From: Dactylosporangium vinaceum
GTDB lineage: Bacteria; Actinomycetota; Actinomycetes; Mycobacteriales; Micromonosporaceae
DNA: 64,000 nucleotides
Assembly (NCBI RefSeq): GCF_019904175.1
Contig: NZ_CP061913.1
Coordinates: 4,836,001-4,900,000 of the forward strand
Direction of reading: 5' to 3'
Within the stretch, counting starts at the first letter, position 1; each line of letters opens with the position of its first letter. The notes beneath the pieces are model-generated. The model did no database searches and was not told the DNA's origin. It saw nothing but the letters and a program-made list of their open reading frames with translations. A program made the translations under genes and the position numbers. Below, piece by piece: positions 16,379 through 24,296 of this stretch.

Positions 16379-16480
16379 CGGGCGGCAGGGGTCAGTGGGC
16401 GGCGGGGATCAGTGGCCGGCAGGGGTCAGCGGGCGGCAGGGGCCAGCGGGCGGTGACAGTCGGCGGGCGGCGACGGTCAG
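16379..16480. repeat. 17-bp tandem array beginning at a stop codon
   Basis: Six contiguous 17-bp units (for example CGGGCGGCAGGGGTCAG). The last unit contains the complement of the TGA stop (16477-16479) of the leftward AraC gene, so read in gene orientation the array begins exactly at the stop codon and runs downstream, and several units carry TGA at the same place. Not a multiple of three. Confidence 0.9.
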
Positions 16481-17421
16481 CGGCGGCGGAGGGTCTCGGA
16501 CGGGGCCTGGCCGTAGGCGGCGTGGTAGTGGGCGGTGAAGCGGCTGTGGCTGGCGAAGCCCCAGCGGGCGGCGACCGCGCCGACGGTGGTGTGCGCGGGG
16601 TCGCCGGCCAGGAGGTCGCGGTGGGCGTGCTCGAGGCGGACGCGGCGCAGGTAGGCGCCGGGGGTGGTGTCCAGGTGGCGGCGGAACGCCAGCTGCAGGG
16701 TGCGGATGGTGACGTGGGCGGCGGCGGCCACGTCACCGGGGCTGACGTCGCGGTGGGCGTTGGAGTCGATGAAGGCGACGGCGCGGCGCAGGGTGACCGG
16801 GTGGGCGTCGCGGCGGTCCTCGATCGACGGGTCGGCGATGACGTTGCTCGGGAACGTGGCCAGGGCGGTGGCCATGAGCAGGCGGGCGGCGTTGCCGGCC
16901 AGGAGGGGCTCCCGCGCGGCGGCGGTGTCGGCGACGTTGTCGCGGATGTAGTCGTAGGTGGTGACCCAGAGCCGGGCGGCCTGGGCCGAGATCGGGTGGA
17001 AGCCGGTGAAGCGGAACGCGACAGCGGGGCGGCCCGGGCCGGCGTCGGCGACCTGGGCCAGCAGCGGCGGGTCGATGACCGCGAACTCGAGGTCGACGTC
17101 GACGTTCACCGACTGGTAGGGGTCGTCGGGCCGGGCCAGCAGGAAGATGTCGCCGGGCTCGTTGTCGCAGCGCTCGGAGCCGCAGCGGTAGGAGAAGGAG
17201 CCGCCGAGGACCCGGCCCATGGTCAGCCGGCGCATCGGGTCCGCCTCGATGTGGAACTGCATCGTGAACGTGTTGTGGTGCAGCTCGATCGGGCCGACGG
17301 TGTTGCGGGCGATGCGGGCCCGGTGCCGGTCGCCGGACACGGTGAAGCGCATCGCGGAGTAGGTCGACGTGAGCATCTGCTCCGCGGCGTCGAGATCGGT
17401 GGTCTCGAAGAGGGTCGTCAT
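16477..17421 (-). CDS. AraC-family transcriptional regulator (first paralogue)
   Basis: 314 residues. The N-terminal cupin-like sensor domain is of the AraC-binding-like type (residues about 15-180). The C-terminal double helix-turn-helix begins near AVAFIDSNAHRDVSPGDVAAAAHVTIRTLQLAFRRHLDTTPGAYLRRVRLEHAHRDL and ends with AARWGFASHSRFTAHYHAAYGQAPSETL. Its architecture and wording closely parallel the gene immediately upstream (stop of that gene 4 bp before this start), so the two look like a tandem duplication in one operon. The ligand is unknown; no target genes are adjacent. Its stop codon is part of a 17-bp repeat array. Confidence 0.92.
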   Translation of the reverse strand: MTTLFETTDLDAAEQMLTSTYSAMRFTVSGDRHRARIARNTVGPIELHHNTFTMQFHIEADPMRRLTMGRVLGGSFSYRCGSERCDNEPGDIFLLARPDDPYQSVNVDVDLEFAVIDPPLLAQVADAGPGRPAVAFRFTGFHPISAQAARLWVTTYDYIRDNVADTAAAREPLLAGNAARLLMATALATFPSNVIADPSIEDRRDAHPVTLRRAVAFIDSNAHRDVSPGDVAAAAHVTIRTLQLAFRRHLDTTPGAYLRRVRLEHAHRDLLAGDPAHTTVGAVAARWGFASHSRFTAHYHAAYGQAPSETLRRR

Positions 17422-17424
17422 CGG

Positions 17425-18399
17425 TCACACTCGCAGCGTGCGGCTCGGTGGCTGACCGTAGCGGGCACGGTACTCCGCGGCGAAGCGGCCCGGGTTGGCG
17501 AAGCCCCAGCGCCGGGCCGTCTCGCGCACCGTGACCCCGTCGCCCGGGCCCGCCGCCCGCAGTTCCCGGTGCACGTGCTCGAGGCGGACCCGCCGCAGGT
17601 ACTCCATCGGCGTGCAGCCCATGTGCCGCCGGAACGCGATCTGCAGGCCGCGGGCGCCGACCCCGGCCGCGGTGGCGATCTCGGCGATCGTGAGCGGGCG
17701 CTGCGCTCCGGCGTCCATGAACGCGGCGGCCCGGCGGACCACGGCGGGCGCGACCCGGCCGTCCGCGGGGGTGCGCCCGGCCGTCATCGTGGTGTTGGGG
17801 AAGACGCTGAGCAGGGCGGTCGCCCCGGCCCGGCGCAGCTGCTCGGTGATCAGCGGCGGCAGGTCGCTGCCGGGCGCGGTGAGCTGCCGGGACAGGAACG
17901 CGGCGGTGGCGGCCCAGAACCGCCGCATCGCCTCCGACACCGGCCGCGACCCCTCGAAGCGCAGGTCGGCGGCGGGCACGCCGGTCTCGGCCTCGGCGAT
18001 CGCGGCGACGTAGGGCAGCGGCAGGCTCACCAGCGCGAGCGCGGCCCGGCCGTATTCGCCGGTGAACTGCTGACCGTAGGGGAACAGCACTCCGTCCTCG
18101 GGCCCCAGCGCGAAGTCGCGCCCGCGCATCCGCACCGAGATCTCGCCGTCCTCGACGACCCCGGCCAGCAGGTATCCGACCGGCTCCGACACCGCCGCGT
18201 AGCCCACACCGCCGAGTCGCAGCCGCAGCCCGCCGAGCTCGCCGAGCTCGCGGCCCCGCATCGACAGGTCGACAGCGTCGCGTTGCGCATAGGTGATCCG
18301 GGCCCGGTGCGTGACGAAATGGTTCAGCGCCTCCGCGATCACCTCACGGTCGCGGGTGCGGATCTCCACCAGACCCTGCTGACCTGCGCTCGACTCCAC
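17425..18399 (-). CDS. AraC-family transcriptional regulator (second paralogue)
   Basis: 324 residues, same family as its downstream neighbour. An N-terminal sensor domain (to about residue 190) is followed by a C-terminal DNA-binding domain: AAAFMDAGAQRPLTIAEIATAAGVGARGLQIAFRRHMGCTPMEYLRRVRLEHVHREL, with the second helix-turn-helix in ETARRWGFANPGRFAAEYRARYGQPPSRTL. Stretches such as AFRRH, YLRRVRLEH and RWGFA are shared nearly verbatim with the first paralogue, while the sensor halves differ strongly, suggesting duplicated DNA-binding specificity with altered sensing. Only 3 bp separate the genes, so they form one operon. Confidence 0.92.
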   Translation of the reverse strand: MESSAGQQGLVEIRTRDREVIAEALNHFVTHRARITYAQRDAVDLSMRGRELGELGGLRLRLGGVGYAAVSEPVGYLLAGVVEDGEISVRMRGRDFALGPEDGVLFPYGQQFTGEYGRAALALVSLPLPYVAAIAEAETGVPAADLRFEGSRPVSEAMRRFWAATAAFLSRQLTAPGSDLPPLITEQLRRAGATALLSVFPNTTMTAGRTPADGRVAPAVVRRAAAFMDAGAQRPLTIAEIATAAGVGARGLQIAFRRHMGCTPMEYLRRVRLEHVHRELRAAGPGDGVTVRETARRWGFANPGRFAAEYRARYGQPPSRTLRV

Positions 18400-18582
18400 A
18401 GACCACCTCCAGATCCCCCGGACGTTACCCGCTCAGTGACATTCCTGTACCGATAACGCAGCTTCGTATCCGAGCGAATTGACCGCAGTGATCGTTCGCT
18501 CCGTGCGGTAGAGGCGGCCCGGCGGCCCGGCCAGGCTGAAGAACATCCGTGCCCCTGGTCGGACAACGAGGCGGGAGCGGCG

Positions 18583-18915
18583 ATGGCGACGGGTGATGAT
18601 CGACCGGGTTGGATCAGCGTACGGCGCCGCCCGGACGGCCGGTCCGTGCTCGTCGTGGCCGGCGGCCGCCTCGAGCGCCTGAACCGCCCGCAGCTGGCCG
18701 CCGCCCTGCACGTCGCGATCACCGGCGGGGCGGCCGACGTCGAGGTCGACATCGGCCGGGCCACCCTGATCGACCCCGCGATCGTGCGCGCCCTCCTCGA
18801 CGCCCGCGAGCTGGCCGCGGTCCGCGGCTGCCGGTTCCGCGTCCGCGACCCGACCGGCCTGCCGGCCCGGGTCCTGGAGCTCACCGGCACCCGGGTCGCG
18901 CTGTGCGGCCGCTGA
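18583..18915 (+). CDS. STAS-domain protein (anti-sigma factor antagonist-like)
   Basis: 110 residues. It has the STAS fold pattern SVLVVAGGRLERLNRPQLAAALHVAITGGAADVEVDIGRATLIDPAIVRALLDARELAAVRGCRFRVRDP. In SpoIIAA-like antagonists a phosphorylatable Ser/Thr follows the central Asp (DxSG); here the corresponding region reads ATLIDPAIVRA, so the regulatory serine is not obvious and phospho-control may be absent. A GCGGGAGCGG ribosome site lies just upstream of the ATG. It is monocistronic, with no anti-sigma kinase gene adjacent. The stop codon is the first element of a 17-bp tandem array. Confidence 0.75.
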   Translation: MATGDDRPGWISVRRRPDGRSVLVVAGGRLERLNRPQLAAALHVAITGGAADVEVDIGRATLIDPAIVRALLDARELAAVRGCRFRVRDPTGLPARVLELTGTRVALCGR

Positions 18916-19081
18916 GCGCGGTGCGCCGTTCAGCGCGGTGCGCCGTTCAGCGCGGTGCGTCGCTCAGCGTCGTGCGCCGCTGAGCGCCGTGCGTCGTTCA
19001 GCGCCGTGCGTCGTTCAGCGCCGTGCGTCGTTCAGCGCCGTGCGTCGTTCAGCGCCGTGCGTCGTTCTGCGCCGTGCTCCG
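18912..19081. repeat. 17-bp tandem array (10 units) beginning at a stop codon
   Basis: Ten contiguous 17-bp units, consensus TTCAGCGCCGTGCGTCG. The first unit is CTGAGCGCGGTGCGCCG, whose TGA is the stop codon of the STAS gene; unit 5 also carries CTGA at the same place. Units 6-9 are identical, indicating recent expansion. The period and the placement on a stop codon match the array at 16379-16480, although the unit sequences differ. Confidence 0.92.
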
Positions 19082-19107
19082 CTGGGTGCCCGGCGCCGGT
19101 GAGCGCC

Positions 19108-19824
19108 TCAGCCGGGCTGCACGGTCAGGCAGAACGGCTTGCCGGCCGGGTCGGTGAAGACCCGGAAGAACCGGCCGTTGCTCGGCTGCCGGGTCGCGCC
19201 CGCGGCCAGGACCGCTGCCTCGCCCGCGTCCAGGTCGTCGACCTCGATGTCCAGGTGGAGCTGCTGCGGATACGCCGGGTCGGGCCAGCGCGGCGCGCTG
19301 TAGTCGGCGACGGCCTGGAACATGATCGGCTGGGCCCCGTCCTCGCCGATCATCATCGCGCCCTCGCCCTCGTAGGTCAGCGGCTTGCCGAGGACCTCGG
19401 AGTAGAACAGTGCGAGCCGCCGCGCATCCGGGCAGTCGAGCATGACGCCCATCAGCGTGACGCCGTCGTTGTCCGGGGCCAGGCACATGTCGAACGGGTG
19501 CCCGGCCGGGTCGGCCAGGGTGTGCCACGCCTCGTTGCGGCGCAGCACCGTCGCCCCCAGCTCCACCGCGCGGGCCGTGCCCGCCTCCAGGTCCGCCACC
19601 CGCAGGTCCAGGTGGGCCTGCTGCGGCCGCTGCTGACCGGGCCAGTCCGGCGGCCGGTGATCCGGCGCCTCCTGGACCGCGACCCGCCAGCCGTCAGGCG
19701 TGCCGAGCGTGATCCAGTCGTCCTCGACGCTGACCTGCGACCAGCCCGCCAGGGCCTCGTAGAAGGCGGCCAGCCCGCCGATGTCGGCCGCGTCCAGCAC
19801 GACCATCTCCAACTTGCCGATCAT
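19108..19824 (-). CDS. VOC (glyoxalase/bleomycin-resistance) superfamily protein
   Basis: 238 residues made of two VOC modules. Module 1 begins MVVLDAADIGGLAAFYEALAGW and includes HLDLRVADLEAGTARAVELGATVL; module 2 begins VMLDCPDARRLALFYSEVLGKPL and includes HLDIEVDDLDAGEAAVLAAGATR, ending with RVFTDPAGKPFCL. The paired His/Glu positions of metal sites are present in the HLD strands. The ATG at 19824 follows a GAGGGGG ribosome site. Such two-module proteins are usually annotated glyoxalase-like; a substrate cannot be assigned. Transcribed leftward, convergent with the STAS gene and divergent from the kinase gene. Confidence 0.87.
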   Translation of the reverse strand: MIGKLEMVVLDAADIGGLAAFYEALAGWSQVSVEDDWITLGTPDGWRVAVQEAPDHRPPDWPGQQRPQQAHLDLRVADLEAGTARAVELGATVLRRNEAWHTLADPAGHPFDMCLAPDNDGVTLMGVMLDCPDARRLALFYSEVLGKPLTYEGEGAMMIGEDGAQPIMFQAVADYSAPRWPDPAYPQQLHLDIEVDDLDAGEAAVLAAGATRQPSNGRFFRVFTDPAGKPFCLTVQPG

Positions 19825-19995
19825 GGCGATCCCCCTCGCTCGGATACCCGGCATTGTGCTCCAGGGGTACGACACAATCGCTCACCGGTCGCCGACCGGC
19901 GCGGCAGCATCGGGCGAAAGGCGCGGCCGGACGACGGTGAGGCCGGCGCCGAGCCAGGGGCCGCGGATCTCGCCGAAATCCGGCAAAATGGCGGC

Positions 19996-21324
19996 GTGGC
20001 AACCGCATCGGTCACCCTCACCGTCACGCACGGGCCCCTCGACGGGCGCTCGTTCCGTTACGACGAGCGCACCACGGCCTTCCTCGGCCGGGCCCGCGAC
20101 TGCAACCCGCAGCTGCCCGACGACGATGACCACCGCACCGTCTCCCGCCACCACTGCCTGCTCGACATCAACCCGCCCGACGTGCGGATCCGCGACTTCG
20201 GCAGCCTCAACGGCACCTACCTCAACGGCCTGCGCATCGGCCGCCGCGAGCGCGGGGAGAGCGCCGAGCAGGCCGCCGCCCGCGCGTTCCCCGAGCACGA
20301 CCTCGAGGACGGCGACGAGGTCCGGCTGGGTGACACCGTCTTCAAGGTCGGGATTCACACTGCCAAACCGCAGCAGACGCTCGTGGTACCGCGATGCGTC
20401 CACTGTGGAGCGGACGTCGGCGGTGAGGTGGGGGACCGCACCGGTGACTACGTGTGCGCCAACTGCCGCAGCGACCCGGACGAGCTGGCCCGGGAGTACG
20501 TCGCGGGGTCCTGGCGCGCGGGGCGGTACGAGATCGTGCAGCTGCTCGGCGAGGGCGGCATGGGCCGGGTGTACCTCGCCCGCGACATCGACACCGGCGA
20601 GCTCGTCGCGCTCAAGATGATGCTGCCCGAGGTCGCCGCCGACCCGCACGCCCGGGCCCAGTTCATGCGCGAGATCTCGGTCAGCCAGGCCCTCGAGCAC
20701 CCCAACATCGCCCGCACCCGCGACGCCGACAGCTACGGCGGCGTGTTCTTCTTCACCAGCGAGTACTGCGCCGGCGGCAGCCTCGCCGAGCGCTACCGCA
20801 AGCGCCCGGTCCCCGTCGACGAGGCCCTCCCGCTGGTCCTGCAGGCCCTGGACGGCCTCGAGCACGCCCACGCGCACGGCGTCGTGCACCGCGACCTGAC
20901 CCCGCACAACATCCTGCTCACCGCCGACGGCACCGTGAAGCTGGCCGACTTCGGCCTGGCCAAGGCGTTCGACCTGGCCGGCCTGAGCGGCCTGACCCGC
21001 ACCGGCACGGCCGCCGGCAAGCCGTACTTCATGCCCTACCAGCAGGTCGTGAACTTCCGCTACGTCCGCCCCGAGGTCGACGTGTGGTCCCTCGCCGCGT
21101 GCCTGTACCACCTGCTCACCGGCGTGTATCCGCGCGACTTCGACGGTGGCCGGGACCCGTGGCAGGTCGTGTTGCAGACCGTGGCCGTCCCGCTGCTGCA
21201 GCGCCGGCCGGACGTACCACGAGACCTCGCTCTTGTCGTCGACACGGCGCTGCAGGACAGGCCGGCGATCGGCTATCCGACGGCCGCCGAGTTTCGCAAC
21301 GCCCTGCTCTTGCGGGCCATGTGA
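19996..21324 (+). CDS. FHA - zinc ribbon - Ser/Thr protein kinase
   Basis: 442 residues. The FHA domain spans about 5-118, with LGRARD (GR32), VSRHH (49-53) and GSLNGTYLNG (69-78), so phosphothreonine binding is expected. C134-x2-C137 and C154-x2-C157 form a zinc-ribbon-like pair. The kinase domain starts near 178: glycine loop GEGGMGRVY, VALK lysine K207, catalytic loop HRDLTPHN (298-305) and DFG (318-320). The usual lysine of HRDLKPxN is Thr302, and the APE-type motif is replaced by FMPYQQ. No transmembrane helix or PASTA domain is seen, so it is a soluble kinase. The GTG start is preceded by a CAAAAT hexamer at six bases and no Shine-Dalgarno. Divergent from the VOC gene. Confidence 0.88.
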   Translation: MATASVTLTVTHGPLDGRSFRYDERTTAFLGRARDCNPQLPDDDDHRTVSRHHCLLDINPPDVRIRDFGSLNGTYLNGLRIGRRERGESAEQAAARAFPEHDLEDGDEVRLGDTVFKVGIHTAKPQQTLVVPRCVHCGADVGGEVGDRTGDYVCANCRSDPDELAREYVAGSWRAGRYEIVQLLGEGGMGRVYLARDIDTGELVALKMMLPEVAADPHARAQFMREISVSQALEHPNIARTRDADSYGGVFFFTSEYCAGGSLAERYRKRPVPVDEALPLVLQALDGLEHAHAHGVVHRDLTPHNILLTADGTVKLADFGLAKAFDLAGLSGLTRTGTAAGKPYFMPYQQVVNFRYVRPEVDVWSLAACLYHLLTGVYPRDFDGGRDPWQVVLQTVAVPLLQRRPDVPRDLALVVDTALQDRPAIGYPTAAEFRNALLLRAM

Positions 21325-21400
21325 GCCTGCGGTCCGCCGGCCACGGGCACGGCGGGGTTGCGGGCGCGCTCCCGGGGCGGACGGGGTAAAACTGGACCTC

Positions 21401-22516
21401 ATGGCCCATGACACCACCGACGCGCAGCCGGACCTCTCGGCGATCGACGGGCTCGTGGCCGAGCCCACGGCCGCGGCCGGTGACCCGCAGACGCCGGGTC
21501 CGCCGGCGCCCAGCGTGACCAGGGCCGTGCCGCCGAAGTGCCCGACGCGCACGCGGCTCTACCGCGACGGGGAGCTGCTCGACGAGGGGTTCCCGGCCGA
21601 GCAGCTCTCGGAGCGGCTGCGCGACGACCCGCACGCCGTGGCCTGGCTCGACCTGTACGACCCCGACCAGCAGGACCTCCAGATCGTCGTCGACGAGTTC
21701 GGGCTGCACCCGCTCGCGGTCGAGGACGCGATCACCTCGCACCAGCGGGCCAAGGTGGACCGCTACCGCACCCACCTCTTCGCCAACATGTACGCCGTCA
21801 GCGTCGACGCCGCCGCGATGACGATCACGGCCGGGGAGATCGCGGTGTTCATCACCGCGCGGGCCCTGGTGACGGTGCGTAAGGACGACTTCGACATCGA
21901 CACGCTCATCGCCCGCTGGGACCTCAACGCCGACCTCGTCGACGCCGGCAACCAGGTAAGCGCGCTCGTGTACGGGCTCATCGACGTCGTCGTCGACGGG
22001 CACTACCACGCCGTGGAGCAGCTCGACGACGCCGTCGACGAGCTGCAGACCCACCTGTTCGAGGCGCAGACCGACGTCGACGTGCGCCGCCGGGCCTACG
22101 AGCTCGGCGCCAGCCTGGCCGCGCTGCGCCGGGTGGTCGCCCCGATGCAGGAGGTGGTGAGCCGGCTCAACCGGGCCGACAGCCACCTGCGCGACGACGT
22201 CCTCTCGCCGTACTACCAGGACGTCTACGACCACGCCCTGCGCACCGTCGAGTCAGTCGACGCCGCCCGCGACCGCGTCGACCGGATCGCCGACACCCAG
22301 CTCAACGAGCAGGCGGCCGAGCTCAACGAGATCACCAAGCGCCTCGCCGCGTGGGCCGCGATCATCGCCGTCCCGACCGCGGTGACCGGCTTCTACGGCC
22401 AGAACGTCCCGTACCCGGGCTTCGGCCGGACCGGCGGTTTCATCGCCAGCTGCACGATCATGCTCGGCCTGGGCGCGCTGCTGTACTGGTACCTGCGCCG
22501 CAACCGCTGGCTGTGA
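21401..22516 (+). CDS. corA: CorA-family divalent cation transporter
   Basis: 371 residues. A long cytoplasmic N-terminal domain (to about 300) rich in acidic and helical segments is followed by two C-terminal transmembrane helices. The signature after the first helix reads TGFYGQNVPYPGFG, a variant of the GMN-containing YGMNF loop of CorA: here GQN replaces GMN. The protein ends YLRRNRWL, typical of CorA. It would form a pentameric channel for Mg2+ (or Co2+/Ni2+/Zn2+ in relatives); the GQN variation leaves the ion uncertain. The ATG at 21401 was chosen because upstream sequence in frame overlaps the kinase gene's tail. Monocistronic. Confidence 0.85.
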   Translation: MAHDTTDAQPDLSAIDGLVAEPTAAAGDPQTPGPPAPSVTRAVPPKCPTRTRLYRDGELLDEGFPAEQLSERLRDDPHAVAWLDLYDPDQQDLQIVVDEFGLHPLAVEDAITSHQRAKVDRYRTHLFANMYAVSVDAAAMTITAGEIAVFITARALVTVRKDDFDIDTLIARWDLNADLVDAGNQVSALVYGLIDVVVDGHYHAVEQLDDAVDELQTHLFEAQTDVDVRRRAYELGASLAALRRVVAPMQEVVSRLNRADSHLRDDVLSPYYQDVYDHALRTVESVDAARDRVDRIADTQLNEQAAELNEITKRLAAWAAIIAVPTAVTGFYGQNVPYPGFGRTGGFIASCTIMLGLGALLYWYLRRNRWL

Positions 22517-22645
22517 CCCGCGGCCGGCCGCTCGCCCATCCGCCGGGACGCCGCCCTGACCGCCGCGGCGCGCAGCTGCGCCACCGGCGGCCCCGGTGCG
22601 CGGCCCGAGCGGCGGGACTTGCGCTGATCGTGGATCATCAAAGGC

Positions 22646-22942
22646 GTGTTCTGGCTGATCGGAGCGGTGGCGATTGCCGGCGCCGGGTTCGCCGCGGCGT
22701 ACGTGCCGCGGGCCCGGGCGGCCGCACACACGCGGGCTGTCGCCTGGGCCGAGGCGCGGGACGCGATAGCGGTCGCCGGCGTCGGCCGGGACGCGGCCCG
22801 CTCACCGGTCGCGGGGGCCGCGGAGCTGCTCGCCCGGGCCGAGGCCATCGCGGCCGGGCGCGGCGGGGTCGCGGCGGCCCGGGAAGCGGCCCGCTGCGCG
22901 CGGGCGGCCGACCGGATGTGGCGGGAGGCGGGCGGTGCCTGA
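22646..22942 (+). CDS. small membrane protein, first gene of a three-gene membrane operon
   Basis: 98 residues from a GTG start. One N-terminal transmembrane helix (MFWLIGAVAIAGAGFAAAYV) is followed by an Arg/Ala-rich, probably cytoplasmic helical region with alternating positive and acidic residues (AAELLARAEAIAAGRGGVAAAREAARCARAADRMW), likely a coiled coil. I do not recognise a characterised family; similar small single-pass proteins occur in Micromonosporaceae and Pseudonocardiaceae. Its last eight bases overlap the start of the next gene, indicating translational coupling. No SD is clear upstream. Confidence 0.65.
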   Translation: MFWLIGAVAIAGAGFAAAYVPRARAAAHTRAVAWAEARDAIAVAGVGRDAARSPVAGAAELLARAEAIAAGRGGVAAAREAARCARAADRMWREAGGA

Positions 22943-24296
22943 GTGGGACCGGCGTCTGCGCGTGCCCGGGGCCGGCGCCGTGCAGTGGGTGCAGGCCCGG
23001 GGCGGGCTCGCCCGGTGGGCGCTGCTCGCCGTCGCCGTGGCCAGCGTGGCCGGGTTCCTGCTGGCGCAGCGGCAGAGCGCCGACGTGACGTACGGCGACG
23101 CACCGCCGGGCGCGACCATCGCCGAGGGCTCCGCGGGTGAGCTGTCCGACGCGACGGTGCCGTCCGTCGAGGAGATGCAGCGGATGGTCGCGCAGTCGTC
23201 GGTGGTCCGGCTGCCCGGCGCGGTCGCCCAGTGGGACGAGGCCGCGGTGCGCGCCGCGATCGGCGGGCGCGACGTGCGCATCCTGGTCGCGCCGCCCGGG
23301 CTGGGCAAGGACGCGCAGGCACGCGTGCGCGACGTGGACAACGCCACCGTGCGCGTGATCGGCACCCGGGTCTCCGGCGGCATCTACGCCGCAAGCGGCA
23401 CGCTGCTGAGCGACTGGAAGGCGCAGTTCGCCCGCAACGACATCACCGGGCAGCTCGTCGCGCTGATCACCGAGCACGCCGCGCCGGCCGGCGCGACGCC
23501 CTGGCGCGCGCCGAGCGCCGCCGAGCTCGACCCGGTCCTCGCCGCCCTGCGCACCGGCGAGCAGTACGGCATCAGCCCCTCCGGCACGGCGCTGCGCGAC
23601 GCGTTCGGGACCGGCGGCGCGCTCGTCGTCGCGCTGCCCGCCCAGCCGCGCGACACGCCCGCCCCCGACTACGGCCCGGCACTGGAGCAGGCGTTCCCGG
23701 ACCGGCCGATCGTGCTCATGGTCGGCACCTGGATCGAGTACCACGGTCCGCACGCCGCCGAGTTCGCCGACGTCGCCGCGGCCGGGTTCTTCGCCCGGTT
23801 CGACGAGCGGCTCAGCACCTACGCCTACCCGCAGGCGAACGTGCTCGGCGCGTACCTCGGCTGGGTCACCGACGTGCGCTACTCGGGCCTGTTCGACCGC
23901 CCGCTGCCGTATCAGCCCTTCGACCCGCTGCGCGTCGCCCTGCCCGTGCTGCCGTGGCTGTTCGCGGCGTGCGTCATCGGCTTCCTGCTGCTGTCCGGGC
24001 GGTCCGTCGCCCCGGCCCGCCGCGCCCCGGTGCCCGCCGCCGTCCCGGCCCGGCTGGCCGCGCTGAGCGCCCTGGCCGTGGAGGTGTCCGGCCTCACGAC
24101 CGCGGCCGGCGACCCGGACCTGGTCCGGGCGATCACCCGGCTCGCCTCGGCCCGCACCGCCCTCGCCGACGGGCTGCCCGACCGCCACCTGCGGCGCCTG
24201 CTCGACGAGGCGGAGGCCGACCTCGACCGGGTCGGGCGGACCGTCGGCGTGCGCGGCTACCGGCCGGCCGAGCACGCGGGCCGGTCCCCGGCGTGA
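22935..24296 (+). CDS. bitopic membrane protein of unknown function
   Basis: 453 residues. A short cytoplasmic N-terminus precedes a transmembrane helix near 27-46 (WALLAVAVASVAGFLLAQ). About 290 extracytoplasmic residues follow (containing RDVRILVAPPGLGKDAQARVRDVDNATVRVIGTRVSGGIYAASG), then a second helix near 335-355 (LPVLPWLFAACVIGFLLLSG) and a cytoplasmic tail with LAALSALAVEVSGLTTAAG and RLLDEAEADLDRVGR. The external domain has alternating strand/helix patterns faintly like TPM-type domains of membrane proteins, but no catalytic motif is recognisable. The GTG-type coupling to both neighbours (8-bp and 4-bp overlaps) argues for a complex. Function unknown. Confidence 0.75.
   Translation: MPEWDRRLRVPGAGAVQWVQARGGLARWALLAVAVASVAGFLLAQRQSADVTYGDAPPGATIAEGSAGELSDATVPSVEEMQRMVAQSSVVRLPGAVAQWDEAAVRAAIGGRDVRILVAPPGLGKDAQARVRDVDNATVRVIGTRVSGGIYAASGTLLSDWKAQFARNDITGQLVALITEHAAPAGATPWRAPSAAELDPVLAALRTGEQYGISPSGTALRDAFGTGGALVVALPAQPRDTPAPDYGPALEQAFPDRPIVLMVGTWIEYHGPHAAEFADVAAAGFFARFDERLSTYAYPQANVLGAYLGWVTDVRYSGLFDRPLPYQPFDPLRVALPVLPWLFAACVIGFLLLSGRSVAPARRAPVPAAVPARLAALSALAVEVSGLTTAAGDPDLVRAITRLASARTALADGLPDRHLRRLLDEAEADLDRVGRTVGVRGYRPAEHAGRSPA

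Noticed and set aside
18912..19081. Possible CRISPR array
   Set aside because: The 17-bp units are directly adjacent with no spacers, and no cas gene is present; it is a simple tandem repeat.
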